Position numbers and translations under genes: made by a program. A stretch of 36,029 bases of DNA from Marinosulfonomonas sp. (GTDB lineage: Bacteria; Pseudomonadota; Alphaproteobacteria; Rhodobacterales; Rhodobacteraceae). The notes beneath the pieces are model-generated. The model saw only the letters and a program-made list of their open reading frames with translations. It was not told the origin of the DNA and ran no database searches. Below, one piece after another: positions 1 to 8,323 of the stretch. Positions within the stretch are counted from its first letter, which is position 1; the number at the start of each line of letters is the position of its first letter. The stretch lies in NCBI GenBank assembly GCA_030625325.1, contig DAOURA010000005.1, forward strand, positions 1 through 36,029. The letters are read 5' to 3'.

Positions 1-348
1 CCAGCCCAAGAATTCGCCGGCTTCCGGGCCAAATGGCACGGCCGCAAACAATGACGCGGCGTTCATCTTACCCTGCCAGTAACCGGCAGTCTGGAAACCC
101 GCGTCAACGGCGCCATCAGAAACCGCGTCCAGTGCTTCCAATGCAGGGACAAGTTTGCCCGGATCGAACTGTTCAAATTCAACTTCGCTGGAAATCAGAT
201 TGACCTTAGACACAAAGTCAGTGGCAGCCGTACCAAGAATTGGCAGGTTCTGTGGAAATGCAGATGTCATTTCCAGTGCTGTCTGTGCTGACGCTGCACC
301 GCCCATCAGGGCAAGGCCGGCGGCGGCTGTAAGTAGAGTGTTTTTCAT
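1..348 (-). CDS. TRAP transporter substrate-binding protein, N-terminal part (runs off the left edge)
   Basis: This is the first 116 residues of a periplasmic TRAP (DctP-type) solute receptor. Such receptors bind a carboxylate or related solute and deliver it to DctQM-type membrane subunits, which would lie off the left edge. A typical signal peptide (MKNTLLTAAAGLALMGGAASA) is followed by a mature start with the beta-strand pattern LEMTSAFPQN. Further on, the run ALEALDAVSDGAVDAGFQTAGY is the usual TRAP receptor segment in which the solute site is built. The ATG at 348 has a strong GGAGGA ribosome site at about 353-358. The gene diverges from the acetoin-dehydrogenase-like operon, so the two may share control, but its substrate cannot be read from this fragment. 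Family assignment is by eye. Confidence 0.85.
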   Translation of the reverse strand, partial: MKNTLLTAAAGLALMGGAASAQTALEMTSAFPQNLPILGTAATDFVSKVNLISSEVEFEQFDPGKLVPALEALDAVSDGAVDAGFQTAGYWQGKMNAASLFAAVPFGPEAGEFLGW

Positions 349-415
349 ATTGTCCTCCCAAGAACATTAACCGGTGCAAGTCCGGCAAAATTGGCAACTG
401 TTATTGCCGTTGAAA

Positions 416-525
416 TGGTAAACTTCAGTTACCAAAATCCATAAGTTGTTTGACGCAGCGACTGCGCGGTGTCCAGTGCTTTGTTCTCACCAATTAGTCA
501 CCACAACAAAGAAAATGCATTGCAT
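416..525. promoter_or_regulatory. Candidate operator sites between the divergent TRAP receptor and aco-like operon
   Basis: The 320-base gap 349-668 has no convincing gene. It holds two clean dyads. TGGTAA (416-421) and TTACCA (429-434) are perfect 6-base arms around a 7-base centre. ATGCA-T-TGCAT (515-525) overlaps TTGCATACAA (520-529), which resembles operators of FCD-type GntR regulators often found near TRAP genes. No convincing -35/-10 pair was found for the plus-strand operon. Regulator identity is inference; no such regulator is in the window. Confidence 0.35.
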
Positions 526-668
526 ACAAAAACCAACCATCGGGCAATGGCCCCTTAAGGCACAAGGGCGACTATGTCACAATGCGCTGAAGGCGGTTTA
601 TGATTGACAAATACCACCGGCCCCCCAAGCTGAAAGTCAGGCGTTCAACAGATTGTGCAGAGGTTAAT

Positions 669-1721
669 ATGAGCATTAAACCGACAACCCGATCTGCACC
701 TTCCGGGAAGGTGTCAAACACCGACCTGATCGGGCTATACCGCGAAATGCGGCGGATACGCACCTTTGAAGAACGGGTGGGGGAACTGTTCGTTCGGGGC
801 CAAAGCGCCGGATCGATGTTGCACCTGTCCATTGGTGAAGAATCTGCCGCCGTGGGCGTTTGCTCTGCCATGAAAGGCGGCGATACCTTTACCACCCACC
901 ATCGCGGCCACGGGATTTTCCTTGCGCGCGGGGCGGACCCCAACCGAATGATGGCCGAAATTGCCGGTAAGGATACCGGCTATTGTCAGGGCAAGGGCGG
1001 TTCCATGCATATTGCCGACCGGGGCCTTGGGCATCTGGGTGCAAATGCCATTGTGGGCGGCGGCATACCTGCGGTTGTCGGGGCCGGCCTGGCCGCAAAG
1101 CGGCGTGGTTCTGGTGCGGTTTCGGTTGCATTTTTTGGTGACGGGGCGATGGGACAGGGCATTTTATACGAAAGCATGAACATGGCCGCCCTTTGGTCCC
1201 TGCCGGTGGTTTTTGTCTGCATCAATAACCAATGGGGCATGGGAACAAGGGTTGATCAGGCCACGCGCGCCACGGTTTTGCATGAACGCGCCCTGGCCTT
1301 TGGCCTGAAGGGGGACACTGTTGATAGCATTGATGTGCTTGATGTGGTGGCGGCAGCGCAAGGCACAATTGACGCCGCCCGCGCCGGTATGCCCGGTTTT
1401 CTTGCCGTCGATTGCTATCGTTTTTTCGGTCACGCGCGCAAAGACAAAAGCCCCTATCGCAGTGAAGAAGAAGAGACCGACGGGCGTAAAAAAGACCCCA
1501 TTAAACAGGCGCACACTGAATTGACCCAAGCCGGCCACACCCAACAGGAACTGGATGCCATCGACGGGGCAGCCGCCGCTGAAATGGATGCCACGATTGA
1601 TTTTGCCATTGCGTCAAACCCACCGGCGCAAGACGCGATGTTTCGGGATGTGTTTGCCCCCGGCGAACCAGAACCAGAGCCACTGCGCCAGCGGCTTGAT
1701 CGTATATTGGCAAGGGATTAG
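669..1721 (+). CDS. Thiamine-diphosphate-dependent dehydrogenase E1 alpha subunit (acetoin dehydrogenase AcoA-like)
   Basis: This is a 350-residue E1 alpha subunit of a 2-oxoacid/acetoin dehydrogenase complex. With E1 beta it uses thiamine diphosphate to cleave a ketol or decarboxylate a 2-oxo acid and passes the acyl group to a lipoyl arm. The ThDP motif is clear: FFGDGAMGQG at about residues 155-164 and the closing INN at about 185-187. The THHRGHG stretch near residue 76 and the PYRSEEE loop near 280 are also typical. I start it at ATG 669, behind an AGAGG site at 659-663; the longer reading from 600 lacks a ribosome site. It opens an operon with E1 beta 2 bases downstream. Length and the C-terminal hydrolase on the partner E2 point to the acetoin type rather than pyruvate dehydrogenase, but the true substrate is unproven. 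Confidence 0.88.
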   Translation: MSIKPTTRSAPSGKVSNTDLIGLYREMRRIRTFEERVGELFVRGQSAGSMLHLSIGEESAAVGVCSAMKGGDTFTTHHRGHGIFLARGADPNRMMAEIAGKDTGYCQGKGGSMHIADRGLGHLGANAIVGGGIPAVVGAGLAAKRRGSGAVSVAFFGDGAMGQGILYESMNMAALWSLPVVFVCINNQWGMGTRVDQATRATVLHERALAFGLKGDTVDSIDVLDVVAAAQGTIDAARAGMPGFLAVDCYRFFGHARKDKSPYRSEEEETDGRKKDPIKQAHTELTQAGHTQQELDAIDGAAAAEMDATIDFAIASNPPAQDAMFRDVFAPGEPEPEPLRQRLDRILARD

Positions 1722-1723
1722 TC

Positions 1724-2698
1724 ATGGAAAAAATGACATACCGCGATGCCCTGCGTCAGGCGCTGCGTGATGCAATGCACGAAGATGAAGACATTTTCAT
1801 CATTGGTGAAGAGGTCGGCCGATATGGCGGGGCCTATGGTGTCACCAAGGGGCTGATTGATGAATTTGGCCCAGAGCGTTTGCTTGATACGCCGATTTCA
1901 GAACCCGCAATTGTGGGGGCGGCTGTGGGGGCGGCGATGGCCGGGATGCGCCCGGTGGCCGAATTGATGTATGTAGATTTCATCGGAATGACGATGGATC
2001 AGCTGTGCAATCAGGCGGCCAAGATCCGCTATATGTTTGGGGGTCAGATCGGCGTGCCGATGGTTTTGCGCACACAGGGCGGAACCGGGCGGTCGGCGGG
2101 GGCGCAACACAGCCAAAGCCTTGAGGCATATGTGATGCACACACCCGGCCTGCGTCTGGCGATGCCCGCCACGGTACATGATGCCTATCACCTGTTACGT
2201 CAGGCCCTGAAACAGCCCGACCCGGTGGTTTTCATTGAACACAAGGGGCTTTATGCGCTGCAGGAAGACGTTGATCTGAACGCACCACCACCGGCATGGG
2301 GCAAGGCCGCGGTTCACCGTCAGGGTGATGATCTGGTGATCGTAACCTATTCGCGTCAATTGCATTACGCGCTTGAGGCCGCAGAAATTCTGGCACAGGA
2401 CGGTATTGAGGCAACGGTGATCGACCTGCGCACCCTTAACCCGCTTGATTTTGAAACGATACGCCACGCAGTTGAACAAACCGGTAAGGCGATGGTCCTG
2501 TCCGAAGGGCCATTAACGGCGGGTGTTGCGGCCGAACTGGCAGCCCGGATTTCAGAGGAATGTTTTGATTTTCTTGAAAACCCGGTGCTGCGCCTTGCCG
2601 GAGAGGACATCCCCATTTCGGTCTCTGCCGGGCTTGAGGCCGGATCAGTGCCCAGCCCGTCACTGGTGGTTGAATATGCGCGCAAGCTTATGAAATGA
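1724..2698 (+). CDS. Thiamine-diphosphate-dependent dehydrogenase E1 beta subunit (AcoB-like)
   Basis: This 324-residue protein is the E1 beta partner (transketolase pyrimidine-binding and C-terminal domains). It opens with the standard YRDALRQALRDAM helix. The IIGEEVG segment near residues 26-32 and ISEPAIVGAAVGAA near 58-71 contain the conserved glutamates that contact ThDP in this family. The GGTGRSAGAQHSQSLEA loop near residues 119-135 carries the active-site histidine and the K-ion loop. The C-terminal half reads ATVIDLRTLNPLDFETI and ends in a normal E1 beta tail. It starts 2 bases after E1 alpha and overlaps E2 by four bases (ATGA), so the three are translationally coupled. Function as a pair with E1 alpha is near certain; acetoin specificity is inferred. 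Confidence 0.9.
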   Translation: MEKMTYRDALRQALRDAMHEDEDIFIIGEEVGRYGGAYGVTKGLIDEFGPERLLDTPISEPAIVGAAVGAAMAGMRPVAELMYVDFIGMTMDQLCNQAAKIRYMFGGQIGVPMVLRTQGGTGRSAGAQHSQSLEAYVMHTPGLRLAMPATVHDAYHLLRQALKQPDPVVFIEHKGLYALQEDVDLNAPPPAWGKAAVHRQGDDLVIVTYSRQLHYALEAAEILAQDGIEATVIDLRTLNPLDFETIRHAVEQTGKAMVLSEGPLTAGVAAELAARISEECFDFLENPVLRLAGEDIPISVSAGLEAGSVPSPSLVVEYARKLMK

Positions 2699-3972
2699 CC
2701 AAGGGCATCCTGAAAATGCCGCGCCTTGGCGAAACCATGGAACAGGGGCGGATTATCGGCTGGTTGGTGGCGCCCGGTCAGGCGTTCCACCGGGGCGATG
2801 CGCTGGTTGAGGTGGAAACCGACAAAACGGTGGTTGAATTTCCGGCTCTTGGCCCCGGCACCCTGATCGAAACCCTTATGGATAAAGGGGACATGGTGGA
2901 AATCGGCACCCCGATTGCAAAGGTCGACACAGGTGATGGGCCAGACTGGACCGTGAACGCGGATTCAGACGGGTCAGACGATGTGATCAGTGCCCAGGAT
3001 ACCCCTGTGCCCCCTAAAGTTTCATCTGCCGTGGCCGCCGAAAACAGGGCTGAAGCACGTCCGCGCGCCACCCCGGTTGCGCGACGCCTTGCACGCATGG
3101 CCGGTATTGATATCGCAGAGATTACCGGCACCGGGCGACGGGGCCGGGTTGAACGGCGCGATGTTGAACAGGCACTGGATGAAATGACATCAGGGCACGA
3201 CGCTGTTTTGCACCAAAACGGTATCGCCTATGTTGACCGGGGGGCCGCAGGTGGGGCGCCGGTATTATTGCTGCACGGGTTTGCCGCCGATCACACGATA
3301 TGGTCGGGGTTGATTTCGGGGCTGATAAAGCGCGGGGCACATGTGGTCGCGCCCGATCTTCCAGCGCACGGGGAAACCCAGGTTGAGGCCGTGCAAACAG
3401 GCGATCTGGCCGCTGGTTTGGCGCCATTTACCAGTTCCATTTTTGGCGAAAAACCCCTGCATCTGGTGGCCCATTCCCTTGGGGCTGTGCCTGCGGTGGC
3501 CCTTGGCGAACACCTGCACTTACGCTCGCTTACCCTGATCGCCCCGGCGGGCCTTGGCACGCAAATTAACGGGGGTTTTGTGGACGGTCTGGCCCACGCG
3601 AAATCCCCCGAGGCCGTCGCCACTTTGTTGGGCCAGATGACTGACGGGGCGGTGGCACTGTCACCATCGGCCATTGATCGGTTTTATCACAGCCTGCAAA
3701 AAAACCGCTTAACCGGGATTGCAGCGGAACTGTTGGGCAAAGACGGCGGGCAGCCCCCCGACATCAAGCCCGCGCTTACCCGGCTGGCGGAACAAATTCC
3801 GGTGCGCATCATTGTCGGGCACCGGGATCAGATTGTTGGCTGGTCTGATGCGCCGGGCGTGTCACCACGCATTGCTGTGCACCACCTGCCCCAAGCGGGC
3901 CACATGCCCCATTGGGAAGAATTGCCGGCAGTTCTGGACATTCTGAAGGGTGTAATAAACCCGGCGGGCTAA
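2695..3972 (+). CDS. Lipoyl-domain E2 fused to alpha/beta hydrolase (acetoin dehydrogenase AcoC-like)
   Basis: A 425-residue E2-type protein. Residues 4-78 form a lipoyl domain with the modifiable lysine at about 44 (ETDKTVVEF). After a flexible linker, residues about 124-160 are the peripheral subunit-binding domain (ATPVARRLARMAGIDI, then TGRRGRV). Residues about 188-420 are an alpha/beta hydrolase: oxyanion HGFAAD near 194, nucleophile Ser261 in AHSLG, likely Asp378 in GHRDQ and His403 in AGHMPHW. This layout matches AcoC of acetoin dehydrogenase, where a hydrolase fold replaces the usual trimeric acyltransferase core. The HxxxDG acyltransferase motif of ordinary E2 is absent. It overlaps E1 beta by four bases. 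No dihydrolipoamide dehydrogenase (E3) is visible in the window, so E3 is encoded elsewhere or shared. Confidence 0.87.
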   Translation: MTKGILKMPRLGETMEQGRIIGWLVAPGQAFHRGDALVEVETDKTVVEFPALGPGTLIETLMDKGDMVEIGTPIAKVDTGDGPDWTVNADSDGSDDVISAQDTPVPPKVSSAVAAENRAEARPRATPVARRLARMAGIDIAEITGTGRRGRVERRDVEQALDEMTSGHDAVLHQNGIAYVDRGAAGGAPVLLLHGFAADHTIWSGLISGLIKRGAHVVAPDLPAHGETQVEAVQTGDLAAGLAPFTSSIFGEKPLHLVAHSLGAVPAVALGEHLHLRSLTLIAPAGLGTQINGGFVDGLAHAKSPEAVATLLGQMTDGAVALSPSAIDRFYHSLQKNRLTGIAAELLGKDGGQPPDIKPALTRLAEQIPVRIIVGHRDQIVGWSDAPGVSPRIAVHHLPQAGHMPHWEELPAVLDILKGVINPAG

Positions 3973-4048
3973 GTGGAAAGCATTTGGGTGCAGGGCACCG
4001 TTCTGGTATGAATACTGGGCGTTGCGGCACAGTTGAAAAGGATATGTC

Positions 4049-5539
4049 ATGGCCTATTTTCTGACGGCAGACGGCGGAACCGAAAGCCTGCGCGCGCGTA
4101 TCTATGACCTGAACGGTAAATGCATCGCAAGCTGCGCCGTGCCCTATGAGACATCATTTTCAGCCGGGGCGCGGGCCGAACAAATGCCCGCCGACTGGTG
4201 GGCCAGTTTCGTTAAGGCAAGCCGTGGTGCGATTTCCAAAGGCGGAATTGACCCCGGTCAGATTGAGGCAATCGCCTATGCCACCACCAGTTGTTCAGTT
4301 GTCGCGCTGGATCAAAATGGCGATGCCCTGCGCCCTGCATTGATCTGGATGGATGTGCGCGCCCACGCCGAGGCAGACGCGGTGCTGGCAACCGGTGATC
4401 CGGCCCTTCAACTGAACGGTGCCGGTCAGGGGCCGGTTTCAGCCGAATGGATGTTGCCCAAGGCGCTATGGCTTAAACGTAACGAACCTGAGGTGTTTGA
4501 TCGGGCATACCGGATCTGTGAATATCAGGATTTCCTGACCTATAAGTTGACCGGCGAATGGGCGGCCAGCCTGAATAATGTCGGCCTGCGCTGGCATTTT
4601 CGCAATGACGCGGGCGGGCGACCTGAAACGTTGCTTGGCGCGCTTGGCCTTGAGGCCCTGCTGGACAAATGGCCACCACGGGTCGTGGCACCGGGCGAAG
4701 TAATCGCAACCCTGACCGCACAGGCCGCAACCGAACTGGGCCTGTCGCGCTCGGTTAAGGTGGTACAGGGCGGGGCGGACGCCCTGATTGGAATGATCGG
4801 TCTTGGTGTGGCCCGGCCCGGTCAACTGGCGCTGATAACCGGGTCGTCACACCTTCAGTTTGGGGTGACCGAGGCCGCTTTGTCTGCGCCGGGTGTCTGG
4901 GGGGCGTATGCTGATATCGTTTATCCGGGGCGCTATGTGGTTGAGGGGGGGCAAACCTCAACCGGATCAATTATCAATTGGCTGGGCCGCCTGACAGGTG
5001 GGCTGAATTACGATGAACTAAATGCCAGGGCTGCGGAACTTGAACCGGGGTGTGACGGGCTGATCATTCAGGACCATTTTCAGGGCAACCGCACGCCATA
5101 CACCGACCCGTTGTCGCGCGGTGCCATTTTGGGGCTGACGCTGGCCCATGAAAAGCACCACATCTTCCGGGCCATCATGGAAGGCATCAGTTTTGGCACA
5201 CGGGCGATACTGGATGCGTTCGGGCGGGCCGGTTATACCAGTTCTGAAATCACCGTGGGTGGCGGCGCGTCAGCGTCAGATTTGTGGATGCAAATACACG
5301 CCGACACGGCGGGCCTTACGATCAAAATTCCGGCGTCAGCCGATGCCCCATCAACCGGGTCTGCCATTTTGGCCGCCCACGGCGCCGGGCGTTTTGAAAC
5401 AATCGACGATGGTATTGCCGGCATGGTCCATCCGGGCCGCACCATTGACCCCATCGCGGCAAATGTCGCAAAATACGAAGAAATCTATCAACAATACCTT
5501 GCCCTTTATCCGGCTGCAAAAACTGTGCTGGAAACCTGA
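4049..5539 (+). CDS. FGGY-family carbohydrate kinase
   Basis: A 496-residue kinase of the FGGY family (actin-like ATPase fold), which phosphorylates sugars, sugar alcohols or hydroxyketones with ATP. The N-terminal phosphate loop reads TADGGTESLRARIYD. The catalytic-acid region is ALIWMDVRAHAEA near residues 97-109. The C-terminal signature region is FRAIMEGISFGTRAILDAF followed by TVGGGASASDLWMQIHAD, with the adenine-binding GGG. Start ATG 4049 has AAAAGGA at about 4036-4042. It follows the E2 gene after 76 bases, so co-transcription is likely. It is related in style to ribulokinase/xylulokinase and to the four-carbon erythritol kinases, but I cannot assign the substrate. LsrK-type AI-2 kinase was considered and is not supported by obvious signature matches. 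Confidence 0.85.
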   Translation: MAYFLTADGGTESLRARIYDLNGKCIASCAVPYETSFSAGARAEQMPADWWASFVKASRGAISKGGIDPGQIEAIAYATTSCSVVALDQNGDALRPALIWMDVRAHAEADAVLATGDPALQLNGAGQGPVSAEWMLPKALWLKRNEPEVFDRAYRICEYQDFLTYKLTGEWAASLNNVGLRWHFRNDAGGRPETLLGALGLEALLDKWPPRVVAPGEVIATLTAQAATELGLSRSVKVVQGGADALIGMIGLGVARPGQLALITGSSHLQFGVTEAALSAPGVWGAYADIVYPGRYVVEGGQTSTGSIINWLGRLTGGLNYDELNARAAELEPGCDGLIIQDHFQGNRTPYTDPLSRGAILGLTLAHEKHHIFRAIMEGISFGTRAILDAFGRAGYTSSEITVGGGASASDLWMQIHADTAGLTIKIPASADAPSTGSAILAAHGAGRFETIDDGIAGMVHPGRTIDPIAANVAKYEEIYQQYLALYPAAKTVLET

Positions 5540-5586
5540 CCGAAATTTGCACAGACTAACGAACATAACACCTGGAGGATAAGACA

Positions 5587-6669
5587 TTGGAATACAGAAC
5601 ACTTGGCAAGACCGGGCTGAAAGTATCGGCACTTACCATGGGCACCTTTACCTTTGGCGGTGAAGGCCCATTTGGCATGGTTGGCAATCACGGCGTGAAA
5701 GAGGCCCGCAGATTGGTTGATCTTTGCATTGATAACGGGGTGAACCTGTTTGATACGGCCAATATGTATTCCACCGGCCGGGCCGAGGAAATTCTGGGCG
5801 AGGTTCTGGAAGGGCGATATGACGATATCCTTGTGACATCCAAGGCGCGAATGCGTATCGGTGATGGGCCAAATGACGAAGGCACGTCGCGCTGGCATTT
5901 GATCCGGGAATGCGAAAGAACCCTGAAAAAGCTGCGCACCGATCATATCGACATCTATTACATGCATGCATGGGACGGCGTGACCCCGGTCGAAGAAACA
6001 ATGGCCGCACTTGATACATTGGTTCAGCAGGGCAAGGTGCGCTATGCTGGCTGTTCGAATTATTCGAGCTGGCATGTGATGAAATCACTGGCCGCCGCTG
6101 ATCGTCGTGGTGGCACGCGCTTTGCCACGCAACAGATCCATTACACAATTGAGGCCCGCGAAGCCGAATACGAACTGTTGCCGATGTCTGTTGATCAGGG
6201 ATTGGGTGTCCTTGTCTGGAGCCCACTTGCCGCCGGTTTGCTAAGCGGCGATCACCGCCGGGGACAGCCCGCACCGGAAGGGTCGCGTCAGGCCGTGGGT
6301 TGGAACGAACCACCAATCCGCGACGCCGAACGCCTGTGGGATATTGTTGATTGTCTGGTGGACATTGGAAAGGCCCACGATGTGGCCGCCGCACAAATCG
6401 CGCTTGCCTGGCTGCTAAGCCGGCCAGCGGTTAGTTCGCTTGTTGTTGGTGGGGTGAACGAAGACCAGTTCCGCGATAATTTCAGGGCTGTGGATCTAAA
6501 GCTGACGGATGACGAATTGCAGCGCCTGAATGATGTCAGCCGCCTGCCGCTGATCTATCCCTACTGGCATCAGCACAATTTTGCGCGCCCCCGCTTTAGT
6601 GCCGCCGATCAGGCCTTGCATGCCGATTATCCTGATCGCCACTATGGCGGCGAAGACCCCCTGATTTAG
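5587..6669 (+). CDS. Aldo/keto reductase
   Basis: A 360-residue NAD(P)H-dependent aldo/keto reductase of the Tas/YghZ-like branch. The TIM-barrel signature is complete: EYRTLGKTGLKVSALTMGT at the N-terminus, FDTANMYSTGRAEEILG with catalytic Asp and Tyr, TSKAR with the lysine, and DIYYMHAWD with the histidine. The cofactor end shows LLSRPAVSSLVVGGVNEDQ. The start is an uncommon TTG at 5587, fixed by a strong GGAGG at 5574-5578 with normal spacing and by the family's usual MEYRTLG opening. It is the last gene of the aco-like/kinase operon and converges on dhaL, with only 23 bases between stops. It would interconvert a ketone or aldehyde and an alcohol in the pathway; substrate unknown. Confidence 0.9.
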   Translation: MEYRTLGKTGLKVSALTMGTFTFGGEGPFGMVGNHGVKEARRLVDLCIDNGVNLFDTANMYSTGRAEEILGEVLEGRYDDILVTSKARMRIGDGPNDEGTSRWHLIRECERTLKKLRTDHIDIYYMHAWDGVTPVEETMAALDTLVQQGKVRYAGCSNYSSWHVMKSLAAADRRGGTRFATQQIHYTIEAREAEYELLPMSVDQGLGVLVWSPLAAGLLSGDHRRGQPAPEGSRQAVGWNEPPIRDAERLWDIVDCLVDIGKAHDVAAAQIALAWLLSRPAVSSLVVGGVNEDQFRDNFRAVDLKLTDDELQRLNDVSRLPLIYPYWHQHNFARPRFSAADQALHADYPDRHYGGEDPLI

Positions 6670-6676
6670 GCGGGGG
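6657..6676 (+). terminator. Weak GC hairpin overlapping the aldo/keto reductase stop
   Basis: CCCCC (6657-6661) and GGGGG (6672-6676) can pair around a 10-base loop that contains the stop codon. There is no T-run, so this is only a possible end signal between the two convergent operons. Confidence 0.25.
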
Positions 6677-6692
6677 TTACGCGCGGGGGCAA

Positions 6693-7310
6693 TCAGCCCT
6701 CGCGGTTGGCCAGTGCCTTGATGATGCGGTTCATCGCCAGCATACCGGGGTCGTCCATGCCCACACTTTTGTCGGCAAAAATACGGGCGCGGCCAATGGT
6801 GGCCTTCTTGTCGCGCAGGGCGTCCAGTGCATCATCAACGGCTTTTGATGCGGCGTCGGCCACTTCGGCTGTGCCGGTTTTTCCCGCGGTGGCCCCGGCA
6901 ACAGCGTCAAGACTGTCAAGGACGGTTTTGCCGCCAAGGTCTGCCTTGCCACGCGCCTGCATCTTGTCACGGGCGGCGGCGACCAGTTCAGACACCTGCC
7001 CCGCCGACACTTCACTCTGACCCTTCACCGATTTGGCAATCGCCATCAGACCGGTGGCCAGCAATGTCCCATAGGACGAGCCAGAGGTTTTGGTGAACGC
7101 CTGCGCGCATTGCAACAAAGCCAGCCCCAGGTCGTCCGGTATGGTGGCCGAATTTTCCGCCACCATGCGCATACCGCGCCGCATCGTGATCCCCAGATCA
7201 CCATCCCCCAGCGCCCCATCGGCGGTGTTGAGCATATCAAAGTCACGTTCCATCGCCGCCGCCAGGCGCTCGATGGCCGTGATGACAGACGCTCGGTCGA
7301 TATTACTCAT
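6693..7310 (-). CDS. dhaL: Dihydroxyacetone-kinase-type subunit DhaL
   Basis: A 205-residue nucleotide-binding subunit of a dihydroxyacetone kinase. The DhaL fold is an eight-helix barrel that holds ADP/ATP through two Mg ions. The metal-binding acidic motif GALGDGDLG is present at about residues 32-40 (Asp31, Asp36, Asp38), followed by the TSGSSYGTLLATG helix and a GKTVLDSLDAV segment. I place the start at ATG 7310: it overlaps the dhaK stop as ATGA and has GGAGAG just upstream, whereas the longer reading from 7331 lies inside dhaK. No DhaM (PTS) subunit is nearby, so it could use ATP directly as in fused or tetrulose-specific DhaKL enzymes. Substrate is inferred only. Confidence 0.88.
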   Translation of the reverse strand: MSNIDRASVITAIERLAAAMERDFDMLNTADGALGDGDLGITMRRGMRMVAENSATIPDDLGLALLQCAQAFTKTSGSSYGTLLATGLMAIAKSVKGQSEVSAGQVSELVAAARDKMQARGKADLGGKTVLDSLDAVAGATAGKTGTAEVADAASKAVDDALDALRDKKATIGRARIFADKSVGMDDPGMLAMNRIIKALANREG

Positions 7311-8308
7311 CCAACTCTCCAAAAGGCGCAATCGCAGGGGGCCTTCAGCAGGTCTTCAAGCTCAGCATCCAGTTTGCACATGGTAAAGGAAACGCCAGTC
7401 ATTTCCATTGACGTGGCATAACGGCCAACAAGGGGCATCACAATTTCAACGCCCACGCTTTCAAGTCGCTGTTTCACGATACGATAAAGGATATACAATT
7501 CTTCCGGCGGGGTTGCGCCAAGACTGTTTACCATGATCGAAACACGATCCCCGGTTTTCAGGGGCATGTCGTCCAACAGACGGTCCATCATTTCACCGGC
7601 GATCTGGTCGGCGGTGCGCAGCTTGCCGCGCCACACGCCGGGTTCACCATGGATGCCCATGCCCATTTCCATTTCGTCATCGGCGATTTCAAACGTTGGT
7701 TTTCCGGCCTGTGGAACCGTGCAGGGGCTAAGGGCCGCCCCCACTGAACGACAGGCATCGGCCGCCTTTTGTGCAACGGCCGTTACAGCGGCAAGGTCCC
7801 CCCCCGCTTCGGCGGCGGCACCGGCCAGTTTGAAGGCATAAACCATCCCCGCAACACCGCGGCGCTTTTCATGCTCGGCCGGGGGGGCGGACGCAACATC
7901 GTCTGCCAACAAAACCGTGGTGCATTCGATATCATCAAATTCAACCAGATCACCGGCCATGTCAAAATTCATGACATCGCCACCATAATTCCCGTAAAGG
8001 CGCAGCACACCGGCCCCCTGATCAGCGGCGCGGATGGCATCGGCCATTTGTTCAGCTGAGGGTGAAGAAAAGACATCACCGATAGCGCAGGTGTCCAAAA
8101 GCCCCGTACCAACATACCCGGTAAAAACCGGAAGATGCCCCGACCCGCCGCCCGTTACGATCCCTACTTTGCCGTCAACCGCCTTTTGGGCGCGCGCAAC
8201 AACCTTGCCGGTATCGCCGTGCAGGCGGTAATATTCCGGATGGGCCGCGACCATTCCGGCCAGCATTTCATCGACGTAATCGTTTGGGTTATTTAGAATT
8301 TTCTTCAT
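7307..8308 (-). CDS. dhaK: Dihydroxyacetone-kinase-type subunit DhaK
   Basis: A 333-residue substrate-binding subunit of dihydroxyacetone kinase. In this family the hydroxyketone is bound covalently as a hemiaminal on a histidine; that residue is His220 here, in MGMGIHGEPGV. The substrate loops GGGSGHLPVF (about 53-62) and NYGGDVMNFDMA (about 107-118) are intact. The ATG at 8308 has GGGAG upstream. It lies 15 bases after the second permease and is coupled to dhaL. Similar DhaK/DhaL pairs linked to sugar ABC transporters have been shown in other bacteria to act on L- or D-erythrulose rather than dihydroxyacetone, so a tetrulose or related ketose is a reasonable guess. Confidence 0.9.
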   Translation of the reverse strand: MKKILNNPNDYVDEMLAGMVAAHPEYYRLHGDTGKVVARAQKAVDGKVGIVTGGGSGHLPVFTGYVGTGLLDTCAIGDVFSSPSAEQMADAIRAADQGAGVLRLYGNYGGDVMNFDMAGDLVEFDDIECTTVLLADDVASAPPAEHEKRRGVAGMVYAFKLAGAAAEAGGDLAAVTAVAQKAADACRSVGAALSPCTVPQAGKPTFEIADDEMEMGMGIHGEPGVWRGKLRTADQIAGEMMDRLLDDMPLKTGDRVSIMVNSLGATPPEELYILYRIVKQRLESVGVEIVMPLVGRYATSMEMTGVSFTMCKLDAELEDLLKAPCDCAFWRVG

Positions 8309-8323
8309 GGCGTTCTCCCTGTG

